From contig DATKWV010000112.1 in NCBI GenBank assembly GCA_035529405.1, forward strand, positions 1 through 12,365: 12,365 bases of DNA, read 5' to 3'. The position numbers and the translations under genes were made by a program. A model generated the notes under the pieces. It was not told the origin of the DNA, did no database searches, and worked only from the letters and a program-made list of their open reading frames with translations. The DNA comes from DATKWV01 sp035529405. Lineage in GTDB: Bacteria; Planctomycetota; Phycisphaerae; Sedimentisphaerales; Anaerobacaceae. Shown piece after piece: positions 1 through 5,523 of the stretch (positions within the stretch are counted from its first letter, which is position 1; the number at the start of each line of letters is the position of its first letter).

Positions 1-727
1 GGTGCCGGCTTTGGCACTTGCAAAACAGCTCATAGACGAGGGCAAAATCGGGCGGGTGCACCACTTTAACGCCGTTTACTACCAGGACTGGCTTGTGGAC
101 CCCAATTTCCCGATGGTCTGGCGGCACGACAAAAAGCTTTCGGGTTCGGGTGCTCACGGGGACATGAACGCACATACCGCAGACCTTGCCAGGTTTCTGG
201 TCGGAGAAATAGAGTCAGTAACGGCAGCAGAAGAAATTTTCGTCAAGGAACGGCCTCTGGCTGACGGTACGGGCACGGGAACAGTTACGGCTGACGATGC
301 AATGTTTTTTATCGCGCGTTTTCGTGAGGGTGCACTGGGTACGTTTATGGCCACACGTTTTGCCACCGGACGCAAGAATTTCCTGCGCCTTGAAATATTC
401 GGAAGCGAAGGCAGCCTGGTTTTCAATCTTGAACGTCTCAACGAGCTTGGGTTTTATTCGAGAAGTGACGAAGGCAGCGAACAGGGCTTCCGCAATATCT
501 TAGTCACCGAGTCGGTCCATCCGTTTATCGGCGCCTGGTGGCCGCCGGGACATATCATAGGCTGGGAGCACACCTTTATTCACGAGGTCGCTGATTTGCT
601 CAAGGCCATTGCCGCCGGCGAAAACGTAAAAGCCGACTTTTACGACGGTATGCGGTGCCAGCAGGTGCTGGATGCCGTCTGTCAATCCGCTGAAAGCGGC
701 AGGTGGGTAACAATACCGGAAAAATAA
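1..727 (+). CDS. Gfo/Idh/MocA family oxidoreductase, C-terminal part (5' end cut off)
   Basis: This is the substrate-binding half of an NAD(P)-dependent sugar or polyol dehydrogenase of the Gfo/Idh/MocA family. The N-terminal Rossmann domain and the EKP catalytic lysine lie upstream of the window. The first in-frame GTG (base 2) encodes an internal valine: it sits in an R-V-P-A context that precedes the family helix ending in IDEGKIG. Visible family marks are the strand after IGRVHHF, the GSGAHGDMNAHTADLARFL stretch at visible residues 48-66 (the His/Asp substrate and catalytic motif region), and the late helix ending in a CQSAESGRWV-type tail normal for this family. The stop is at 725-727. 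The next gene follows 23 bases later with its own ribosome binding site, so the two are probably cotranscribed. The sugar substrate cannot be told from this part; the neighbouring isomerase/epimerase points to carbohydrate catabolism in the cytoplasm. Confidence 0.92.
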   Translation, partial: VPALALAKQLIDEGKIGRVHHFNAVYYQDWLVDPNFPMVWRHDKKLSGSGAHGDMNAHTADLARFLVGEIESVTAAEEIFVKERPLADGTGTGTVTADDAMFFIARFREGALGTFMATRFATGRKNFLRLEIFGSEGSLVFNLERLNELGFYSRSDEGSEQGFRNILVTESVHPFIGAWWPPGHIIGWEHTFIHEVADLLKAIAAGENVKADFYDGMRCQQVLDAVCQSAESGRWVTIPEK

Positions 728-739
728 CAACAAGTTTAC

Positions 740-743
740 GGAG
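740..743 (+). promoter_or_regulatory. Ribosome binding site that selects a TTG start
   Basis: GGAG lies 7 bases before the TTG at 751. It is 16 bases before the in-frame ATG at 760, which is too far. The upstream in-frame GTG at 703 lies inside the preceding gene and would put charged, polar residues before the signal peptide. Confidence 0.6.
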
Positions 744-750
744 CTTTATA

Positions 751-2484
751 TTGAGAAAGATGAAGTTGCCGCGAAACTTTAGCTGCGGGGTGGTATTTAT
801 TTTAGCGTTCTGCAGCATGTCATTTGCATCGGACGGCCAAATATACAGGGAATACTCCTATACGAAAAGATGGGGCGAAAGCGACCCCTGTGCCACTCAC
901 CCCTGGGCCAAGCAATACCGCAAGCGGGCTGAAAAAGTCCTCGAAGGCATTGATTTGGAAAAAGCCGTTAAGGCCGAATTAAGGGTCGAATACTGGGGAG
1001 GACACATCGGCACAGGCGAACAAAAATTCAGGGTAAACAACAACAACTGGATTTACATACCGCAACCGGAAAATACGCCAACCGACCCTGTATGTTATTA
1101 CCGAACGGTTCTGGGAAACCCGCCTGTTGAAATCCCTCTCGAACACCTGAAAAGCGGCAGCAACGTATTCCAGTTCACGGCAGGGCCCCAAATTAAGTAC
1201 AATTTCGGATGGGGATGGTATCACATTTACTGCTTTACGCTGCGGGTGTACTACGACCGGTCGAAACCACATCCCACGGGAAGGATAATATTCCCGTATG
1301 CCGGCGCTGCAATAGGTGACAAGGCCGTAACAGCCGCCAGTGCGCAAAGCAGCAACAGCAAAATAAAACAGGTTGACTTCGTTGGATACTACGAAGATTT
1401 CGACTGGGCCGGTAACGGCCGATTCAGGCAATGGCACTATCAATACCAGTACGGAAAAATCAGGCATCATTTAGGCACGGCAACCGAACAACCTTACGCT
1501 GTAGTCTGGGACAACGTGTGGGTGCCTGACCAGGATGAGCCGATGAAGATAAAGGCCGCAATCACCGACGAAGACGGCATAACATACCTGACACCTGCAG
1601 TTGAGGATATTGCGCTGGTTCGGCAGGGACGGTCGGTAAAAATGTACACTTCTTATGACGTGCCGGAAGTATTCGGCGCCTACCGCGCTCAAAAGCATTA
1701 CTGCAGTATAAACATAGCCGATAAGCTCAAAAAGGCCGGTGCGGCAAAACTGGTTATCTCAACCTGGTCGGGAGAGGAGCTGTCGGAAATCGGTATTAAC
1801 GACAAGCCGATTGCAAACGAACTGGGTGAGGTAATCGACTACAGTTATGACATGATAGACGTACCTGTGAAGATATTGAAAAGAGGAACAAACCGTTTTT
1901 ACGCTTTTTCCACGTCTGATTACCACAAGGCCGAGATAAACTGGCCCGGCCCGGTGCTGCTGGTGGAATTCCGGTCGTCAGACTTAGGCAAAGGCCGGCT
2001 GACAGCCACGATGTTAGAGGCGCTGCAAAGCGAAAACCGGCGGGTACGTGAATATGCCGCCCAATCGCTTGGTCAGCTAAAATGTACATCTGCAGCCGAT
2101 GTTCTAATTAAATGCTTAAAGGACGATAACTGGAACGTGCGCGCCGCGGCAGCGAAAGCATTAGGCCAGATCGGCGACTCCGCGGCGGTCAGGCCGCTGC
2201 TGGAAGTTCTGAAAAACGAAGAAAAATATACAAGGGACATCTGGCGGGTGCGAAAGAACGCCGTCTCGGCCCTGGCACAAATCAACGGCCGAGAGGCTGT
2301 GGAAGATTTAATCGCAGCCTTGCAGGACCAGGACCCGTTTATCCGGGCGTATGCGGCTTATGCGCTGGGCCATACAAAGAACAAAAAAGCCGTGAAGGCA
2401 TTGAAGGTGCTGCTTGAGGATAAAAACGCGAATGTGCGCAAATGCGCATCGGATGCGCTTGCGGCAATTACAGGCAAAAAATAA
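751..2484 (+). CDS. Secreted protein with C-terminal HEAT repeats
   Basis: A 577-residue exported protein of unknown exact function. The TTG at 751 is chosen as start because of the GGAG 7 bases upstream; it gives a normal signal peptide (basic start, hydrophobic core GVVFILAF, probable cleavage after SFA near residue 26). Residues ~30-410 are rich in aromatic and beta-type sequence, with WGW, YYRTVLG and W-x-G stretches, and look like one or two beta-sandwich (galactose-binding-like) domains; I do not recognise a named family. Residues ~418-577 hold about four to five HEAT/PBS-lyase-like repeats with the pattern VR-x-x-A-A-x-A-L-G-x-(I/L), e.g. WNVRAAAAKALGQIGD and FIRAYAAYALGH. The gene sits between a sugar oxidoreductase and a sugar isomerase, 23 and 57 bases away, so the protein may bind sugar or assemble a complex in the periplasm; this is inference. 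No catalytic motif was seen. Confidence 0.85.
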   Translation: MRKMKLPRNFSCGVVFILAFCSMSFASDGQIYREYSYTKRWGESDPCATHPWAKQYRKRAEKVLEGIDLEKAVKAELRVEYWGGHIGTGEQKFRVNNNNWIYIPQPENTPTDPVCYYRTVLGNPPVEIPLEHLKSGSNVFQFTAGPQIKYNFGWGWYHIYCFTLRVYYDRSKPHPTGRIIFPYAGAAIGDKAVTAASAQSSNSKIKQVDFVGYYEDFDWAGNGRFRQWHYQYQYGKIRHHLGTATEQPYAVVWDNVWVPDQDEPMKIKAAITDEDGITYLTPAVEDIALVRQGRSVKMYTSYDVPEVFGAYRAQKHYCSINIADKLKKAGAAKLVISTWSGEELSEIGINDKPIANELGEVIDYSYDMIDVPVKILKRGTNRFYAFSTSDYHKAEINWPGPVLLVEFRSSDLGKGRLTATMLEALQSENRRVREYAAQSLGQLKCTSAADVLIKCLKDDNWNVRAAAAKALGQIGDSAAVRPLLEVLKNEEKYTRDIWRVRKNAVSALAQINGREAVEDLIAALQDQDPFIRAYAAYALGHTKNKKAVKALKVLLEDKNANVRKCASDALAAITGKK

Positions 2485-2530
2485 AAGCAATAGTTATTTG
2501 TACGATTTTTAAACCCTTAACCCTTTTATA

Positions 2531-2535
2531 AGGAG
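2531..2535 (+). promoter_or_regulatory. Ribosome binding site of the isomerase/epimerase gene
   Basis: AGGAG lies 6 bases before the ATG at 2542, in a strong context (ATAAGGAGAGTGCTATG). Confidence 0.8.
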
Positions 2536-2541
2536 AGTGCT

Positions 2542-3525
2542 ATGAAATTAAGCATGGACACAATCAGTTACTGCGGCTATTTCACCGACGGCGAACATAT
2601 CCCCATTGAAGAAGCAATGGCCAGGGCCGCTAAGTTCGGATATGACGCCATAGACGTATTCGCGCATCGTCCGATGGCATTTCCAATGGACCTTTCCGCC
2701 GACAAGAGAAAAAAGATTGTGGATACGGCTGGTTCGCTTGGCCTTGGGCTTGCGGCCGTGGAGTGCTGTACAAATTATATGAATTCGGACCACGCATTGG
2801 TCTTTACTCGCGAAAAAGAGATACTTTATACAAGGCAAGCTCTCAAGCTGGCCAAGGACCTCGGTATTCCAATCGTGCGGATTCTGGCCGGCTTTATCGG
2901 GTATTTTATGAATCCCCACGCCCTAAGCGGCTACGGCAACCCGGCCTTCCACTCGCGGTCGCTGGGCGTTTCGCAAAACAGGGACTGGCTCGAACAATGG
3001 CACGCTGTAAGGGAAAGTCTGCGGGAAGTGGCTTTGATGGCGCAGGATTTCGGTATAACTCTGGCTTTGCAGACGCATCCTGAAATAACAAACAACAACG
3101 AAGAAACCCTCGAAATGATTGAAGAGGTCGGCGTGGACTCTTTGAAAGTGGGTCTGGACCTGCCGCTTTTCGAGAGCCAGGAGGATGAATTTGTTCGAAA
3201 TACGGTGCTGAATATGAAGGGTCTTATGGTCCACAGCCACAGTATATCAATAGCTAAAAAGGCAACCGTAGCCGGGGCGGTATTCGGCTGGGACGAGGTG
3301 GTGCCGGGAAGCGAAAAAGACCCGTGCAACTGGGAGGTTTTCTTCAAAGCGTGTAAGGACATCGGCTATAAGGGACACCTTGCCCACGAGCAGTGCTCGC
3401 CGATGATTGTCAAGGGGCACAAGATAGCCGACCTCAAAGAAGTTGACAAGCGCAACCAGCAGGCGATAGACTTCCTGAAGTCGCTTTTGAAGAAGCTGGA
3501 TTACTACACAGGGCAAAAAAAATAG
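2542..3525 (+). CDS. Sugar phosphate isomerase/epimerase (TIM barrel, AP endonuclease 2-like)
   Basis: A 327-residue cytoplasmic enzyme of the xylose-isomerase-like TIM-barrel family, whose members isomerise or epimerise sugars and keto-sugars at a divalent metal. The barrel strands can be followed: YDAIDVF (34-40), LGLAAVECC (68-76), IPIVRILAG (109-117), ITLALQTH (172-179), LKVGLDLPL (201-209), MKGLMVHSH (225-233) and GHLAHEQ (278-284). Likely metal-site residues are Q177 or H179, D205, H231/H233 and E283. The first is usually Glu in the family (ALE-x-H); a Gln there is also known in some subgroups. It has a good ribosome binding site and is the last gene of the operon begun by the Gfo/Idh/MocA oxidoreductase, a common pairing in inositol-like and rare-sugar catabolism. 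Exact substrate unknown; it could equally be annotated as a hydroxypyruvate-isomerase-like protein. Confidence 0.88.
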   Translation: MKLSMDTISYCGYFTDGEHIPIEEAMARAAKFGYDAIDVFAHRPMAFPMDLSADKRKKIVDTAGSLGLGLAAVECCTNYMNSDHALVFTREKEILYTRQALKLAKDLGIPIVRILAGFIGYFMNPHALSGYGNPAFHSRSLGVSQNRDWLEQWHAVRESLREVALMAQDFGITLALQTHPEITNNNEETLEMIEEVGVDSLKVGLDLPLFESQEDEFVRNTVLNMKGLMVHSHSISIAKKATVAGAVFGWDEVVPGSEKDPCNWEVFFKACKDIGYKGHLAHEQCSPMIVKGHKIADLKEVDKRNQQAIDFLKSLLKKLDYYTGQKK

Positions 3526-3562
3526 GCCGTTCAAGAAGGACTATTCAGCGATAACCAACAAA

Positions 3563-3589
3563 AAAGCCCTGCTCGAAAAGCGGGGCTTT
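3563..3589. terminator. Bidirectional hairpin terminator
   Basis: An 11-bp stem (AAAGCCCTGCT / AGCGGGGCTTT, one G·U pair) closes a 5-base CGAAA loop. Reading on the minus strand the stem is followed by a T6 run, a good Rho-independent terminator for the PEP-CTERM gene. On the plus strand it ends in CTTTGGCTTTT, a weaker tail for the sugar operon. Nearly the same hairpin recurs at 5466-5492 and, degraded, at 4492-4515. Confidence 0.85.
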
Positions 3590-3655
3590 GGCTTTTATAT
3601 TTGGGTTTAACCAGCCAAACCGGGCTTTCCCAAAGCGTTTGAGCCGGTATGGTGT

Positions 3656-4219
3656 TTATCTTTTTTTCCTTAGTGCTAAACTGCCAAAGCTTACCAGCAG
3701 TATCGTCACAGGCTCTGGAACTGCCCACGTACGAAAATTGAAGTCGATATCGCCTCCTGGACAGGATATGCCTCGACTATATGGATCATCTTCAACGGCG
3801 TCCCAGCTTAAGCCAGCACCACCTATAATTTGCTCATATGTAAGGTCACTGGTAAGGTACAATCTGTATGAATGATCGGGAACGAGTGATATATATGGTG
3901 TATCGATTTCAAACCAACCAAGACCCTCGATAAGGCCAGCTGAAAAATCTGTACTCCAAAGTACTGTCCCACCGTCTCTAATCTGAAAAGATACCGTCAC
4001 ACTGGAAGGTACAAAACCTGAACAAAGATGAAGATCAACTTGCTCAAGGTTATTCATTGCAGGTCGAAATTCCTGCCATAGCCACCAGTTTCGCTCTGCT
4101 CCAAATCCTATAAGCCCCATATCTTCACAGGCTTGGTCCAGGATTAAAGCGCCGTAACTTATCGAAGTGAAGATAAATAAAGAAACCAACATTAAGCCCA
4201 CTATGTTCCGTTTCAACAT
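3656..4219 (-). CDS. PEP-CTERM sorted surface protein
   Basis: A 187-residue exported protein. The ATG at 4219 is preferred to the in-frame ATG at 4258 because AAGGAAA lies 6 bases before it and because it puts the signal peptide at the N-terminus (MLKRN, hydrophobic core VGLMLVSLFIF, cleavage near SYGA at 21-24). Residues ~25-165 look like a beta-sandwich with a two-cysteine pattern and aromatic residues; no catalytic residues are evident. The C-terminus is a PEP-CTERM sorting signal: VPEP at 167-170, a short hydrophobic stretch TILLVSFGSLAL and a basic end RKKR. In this system exosortase recognises the signal and the protein is processed for the envelope or for export to an exopolysaccharide matrix. 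It has a candidate promoter at 4357-4385 with a ~130-base leader, and it terminates at the hairpin shared with the convergent sugar operon. The ligand is unknown. Confidence 0.85.
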   Translation of the reverse strand: MLKRNIVGLMLVSLFIFTSISYGALILDQACEDMGLIGFGAERNWWLWQEFRPAMNNLEQVDLHLCSGFVPSSVTVSFQIRDGGTVLWSTDFSAGLIEGLGWFEIDTPYISLVPDHSYRLYLTSDLTYEQIIGGAGLSWDAVEDDPYSRGISCPGGDIDFNFRTWAVPEPVTILLVSFGSLALRKKR

Positions 4220-4225
4220 CCCACA

Positions 4226-4232
4226 TTTCCTT
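4226..4232 (-). promoter_or_regulatory. Ribosome binding site deciding the PEP-CTERM gene start
   Basis: AAGGAAA on the minus strand, 6 bases before the ATG at 4219. The longer in-frame start at 4258 would add 13 basic and cysteine residues before the signal peptide. Confidence 0.6.
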
Positions 4233-4356
4233 TTATAAAGGTTACATGTTTTGCGCAACAGCTATGTAAAAACCTGCCACAGGAAAACGATAATTTACTT
4301 GGCACGCCTCTATGTTTCTGTCAAAGATATGGCCCTTGGCCTCCTTATCTCACTGT

Positions 4357-4385
4357 AAATTAACACAAAAGGTTTTGTTTGTCAA
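4357..4385 (-). promoter_or_regulatory. Candidate promoter of the PEP-CTERM gene with a palindrome in its spacer
   Basis: On the minus strand a consensus -35 TTGACA (4385-4380) is followed after 17 bases by TAATTT (4362-4357), preceded by TG-N, the extended -10 arrangement. The -10 itself matches consensus weakly. The spacer contains the inverted repeat ACAAAA-GG-TTTTGT at 4365-4378, a possible operator. Confidence 0.5.
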
Positions 4386-4422
4386 GAAAATTGTTTTAGG
4401 ATACTAAAAGTTGCCGTCTGGG

Positions 4423-4454
4423 AATCTGGGGACAGCGTAGTGATTTGTTGACAA
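4423..4454 (+). repeat. Dispersed GGGGACAG-type repeat, copy 1
   Basis: A 32-base stretch starting AATCTGGGGACAG and ending GTTGACAA. It matches 5271-5302 without gaps at 26 of 32 positions, including the shared ends AATCTGGGGAC and TTGACAA. Confidence 0.65.
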
Positions 4455-4491
4455 TTGGATTCGATTGGCGTGCTTGACGGCTGCCAATAAT

Positions 4492-4515
4492 AAAGCCCCG
4501 CTTAAAAAACGGGGT
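4492..4515. repeat. Degraded copy of the local terminator hairpin
   Basis: AAAGCCCCG followed by CTTAAAAAA and CGGGGTT gives a 5-7 bp stem and has the same text as the left side of the terminator at 5466-5492. No gene ends just before it on either strand, so it may be a remnant or a copied terminator. Confidence 0.45.
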
Positions 4516-4556
4516 TAAACTAGGGTTAAAGTAGGGTTAAACTAGGGGTTAAACTA
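4511..4556 (+). repeat. Tandem repeat, four 11-12 bp units
   Basis: Four units of (G)GGGTTAAACTA: 12, 11, 11 and 12 bases, with a single substitution (C to G) in the second. The array starts within the damaged terminator hairpin and runs into a GGGACAG motif. Confidence 0.8.
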
Positions 4557-4618
4557 GGGACAGCCTCGTATTTTCTTTAGGCACTTTAGCACACTTTAAG
4601 CACTTTAAACTTCTCTGT

Positions 4619-4634
4619 GGCCAATTTTTTGGCC
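4619..4634. repeat. Short inverted repeat
   Basis: GGCCAA-TTTT-TTGGCC forms a perfect 6-bp stem with a 4-base loop just upstream of the first promoter-bearing unit. It has no T run after it, so a terminator role is doubtful. Confidence 0.4.
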
Positions 4635-4640
4635 GCGAGC

Positions 4641-4830
4641 ATCGAGCATCCAGGAGGATTTCTCTTGACTTTTGCTTGAAATTTGGTATAATACCCAGGA
4701 TTGGGGCAACGACGCCCGCCGCCAGCGGGAAGCTGTTTAGGGTGCGATATTTTCCACCGCATACTCTCATAATGAATAAACCTCATCAAAAAATGAATCC
4801 AGGATGTAAAATGCCATTTAACCAGTTACC
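4641..4830 (+). repeat. Promoter-bearing repeat unit, copy 1
   Basis: A ~190-bp unit repeated at 4864-5055. The first 52 bases (ATCGAGCATCC through TATAATAC) are identical in both copies; the rest differs by scattered substitutions and a 2-base indel. Order: a short GAGCATC motif, a sigma70-type promoter, a hairpin at 4715-4729 (CCCGC/GCGGG), a second hairpin at 4742-4762, then an AT-rich end that passes into AATTACC-type repeats. An ORF from the ATG at 4772 has no ribosome binding site and its translation is not conserved between copies. Confidence 0.85.
4665..4692 (+). promoter_or_regulatory. Near-consensus sigma70 promoter in repeat copy 1
   Basis: TTGACT, 16-base spacer, perfect TATAAT. 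Transcription would start near 4699 and run to the right into the two hairpins. No gene lies downstream on this strand before the degP gene, which is antisense. Confidence 0.65.
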
Positions 4831-4863
4831 AATTACCCATTTAACCAATCACGAGCATCCAGT

Positions 4864-5055
4864 ATCGAGCATCCAGGAGGATTTCTCTTGACTTTTGCTT
4901 GAAATTTGGTATAATACACAGAATTGGGGGGCAACGACGCCTGCCGGTAGCGGGAAGCTGTTTAGGGTGTGATATTTTCCACCACATACTGTCATAATGA
5001 CTAAACCTCATCAAAAAATGAACCAGGGATGTAAAATGGCATTTAACCAATTACC
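4864..5055 (+). repeat. Promoter-bearing repeat unit, copy 2
   Basis: Second copy of the unit at 4641-4830. Hairpin 1 (4940-4954) is kept with a G·U pair (CCTGC/GCGGG). In hairpin 2 (4967-4987) a C-G pair of copy 1 has become T-A, a change on both sides of the stem. Confidence 0.85.
4888..4915 (+). promoter_or_regulatory. Near-consensus sigma70 promoter in repeat copy 2
   Basis: Same TTGACT, 16-base spacer and TATAAT as in copy 1. Predicted start near 4922; the only annotated gene further right is on the opposite strand. Confidence 0.65.
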
Positions 5056-5098
5056 ATTTAACCAATTACCATTTACCAATTACCATTCACCATTACCC
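5041..5098 (+). repeat. Degenerate ~15-bp tandem repeat
   Basis: Successive units ATTTAACCAATTACC, the same again, then ATTTACCAATTACC and a decayed ATTCACCATTACC. A shorter stretch of the same words lies at the end of copy 1 (about 4815-4848). Confidence 0.75.
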
Positions 5099-5108
5099 CG
5101 AATTATGC

Positions 5109-5268
5109 AAAACAAAGCCAATTTACTGCATACTCAAACGAACGTAACTAACGTATTAACAAAGAATTACGAAAATGTACGACTTTGCATACGCCCCAAA
5201 ACAAACCCAATTTGTCCCGGCCCAGCCTCTGGCCAAGCCCGATGAATGTAAATAAAGTATTAACAAAG
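5109..5268 (+). repeat. Two degenerate ~90-100 bp direct repeat units
   Basis: Unit A has AAAACAAAGCCAATTTA (5109-5125) and a 25-mer at 5140-5164. Unit B has AAAACAAACCCAATTTG (5198-5214) and a 25-mer at 5244-5268 that matches the first at 22 of 25 positions. Translated, the units read as NKAN...NVLTK-type text, which I recall from short hypothetical ORFs in planctomycete genomes; this recollection is unverified. Probably an intergenic repeat family and not a gene. Confidence 0.6.
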
Positions 5269-5270
5269 GC

Positions 5271-5302
5271 AATCTGGGGACGCCATACTAATTTCTTGAC
5301 AA
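5271..5302 (+). repeat. Dispersed GGGGACAG-type repeat, copy 3
   Basis: AATCTGGGGAC ... ATTTCTTGACAA, the counterpart of 4423-4454 (26 of 32 positions). A looser relative is at 4557-4575 (GGGACAGCC...TTTTCTT). Confidence 0.65.
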
Positions 5303-5332
5303 ATAGTGCTCCGTCGCTAATCAATCGATGGC

Positions 5333-5401
5333 TGTCATTCCTCCGAAAGCAGGAATCCAGTTTATCAAAAGTCTGGATTCCGCATCAATCGCGGAATGAC
5401 A
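5333..5401. repeat. 69-bp inverted repeat of the GTCATTCC...GGAATCCAG type
   Basis: The left arm 5333-5360 begins TGTCATTCC and ends GGAATCCAG; the right arm 5373-5401 begins CTGGATTCC and ends GGAATGACA; a 12-base loop lies between. The outer and inner ends of the arms pair, while the arm centres have diverged, and each arm is itself ATTCC...GGAAT. This text is a widespread intergenic palindrome type in bacteria (compare the Neisseria dRS3 repeat, ATTCCC-N8-GGGAAT). Confidence 0.75.
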
Positions 5402-5465
5402 ACTCCTCAAATTACGTGCGACAGAGTACTAAATTCGATTCCCCGGATTCATCGGTATCAACAAA

Positions 5466-5492
5466 AAAGCCCCGCTTAAAAAGCGGAGCTTT
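5466..5492 (-). terminator. Rho-independent terminator of the degP gene
   Basis: A 12-bp stem (AAAGCTCCGCTT / AAGCGGGGCTTT on the minus strand, with one G·U pair) with a 3-base loop is followed on the minus strand by a T run. The mismatch is C/A on the plus strand, so the structure is better in the degP direction. It lies about 30 bases after the degP stop. Confidence 0.9.
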
Positions 5493-5523
5493 GTATAAAC
5501 ACCGTCCATCGTCCCGGAAAAGT

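Larger units (their letters stand above)
4386..5464. other. Gene-free repeat-rich spacer
   Basis: About 1.1 kb with no supportable gene. In order it holds: a GGGGACAG-type motif (4423-4454), a damaged copy of the local terminator hairpin (4492-4515), an 11-12 bp tandem repeat (4511-4556), another GGGACAG motif (4557-4575), CACTTTA repeats (~4580-4608), a small GGCCAA inverted repeat (4619-4634), two copies of a promoter-bearing unit (4641-4830 and 4864-5055), ~15-bp tandem repeats (5041-5098), two degenerate 25-mers (5140-5164, 5244-5268), a third GGGGAC motif (5271-5302) and a 69-bp inverted repeat (5333-5401). Short ORFs here have no ribosome binding site and differ between repeat copies as neutral sequence would. 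Confidence 0.75.

Noticed and set aside
703..750. Upstream GTG start for the HEAT-repeat protein
   Set aside because: It lies within the preceding gene, lacks a ribosome binding site and would place 16 polar residues before the signal peptide.
790..830. Lipoprotein signal (LAFC) in the HEAT-repeat protein
   Set aside because: Phe at -1 of the cysteine does not fit a lipobox, and a normal cleavage site (SFA) follows.
979..1470. Minus-strand open frame of 163 codons
   Set aside because: It is a shadow of the secreted HEAT-repeat protein, with no ribosome binding site or recognisable domain.
4511..5098. CRISPR array
   Set aside because: The repeats are tandem without unique spacers of constant length, and no cas gene is near.
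4997..5245. 82-codon frame beginning MTKPHQKMNQ
   Set aside because: It has no ribosome binding site, runs through three different repeat types, and the matching frame in the other repeat copy diverges with amino-acid changes and a different end.
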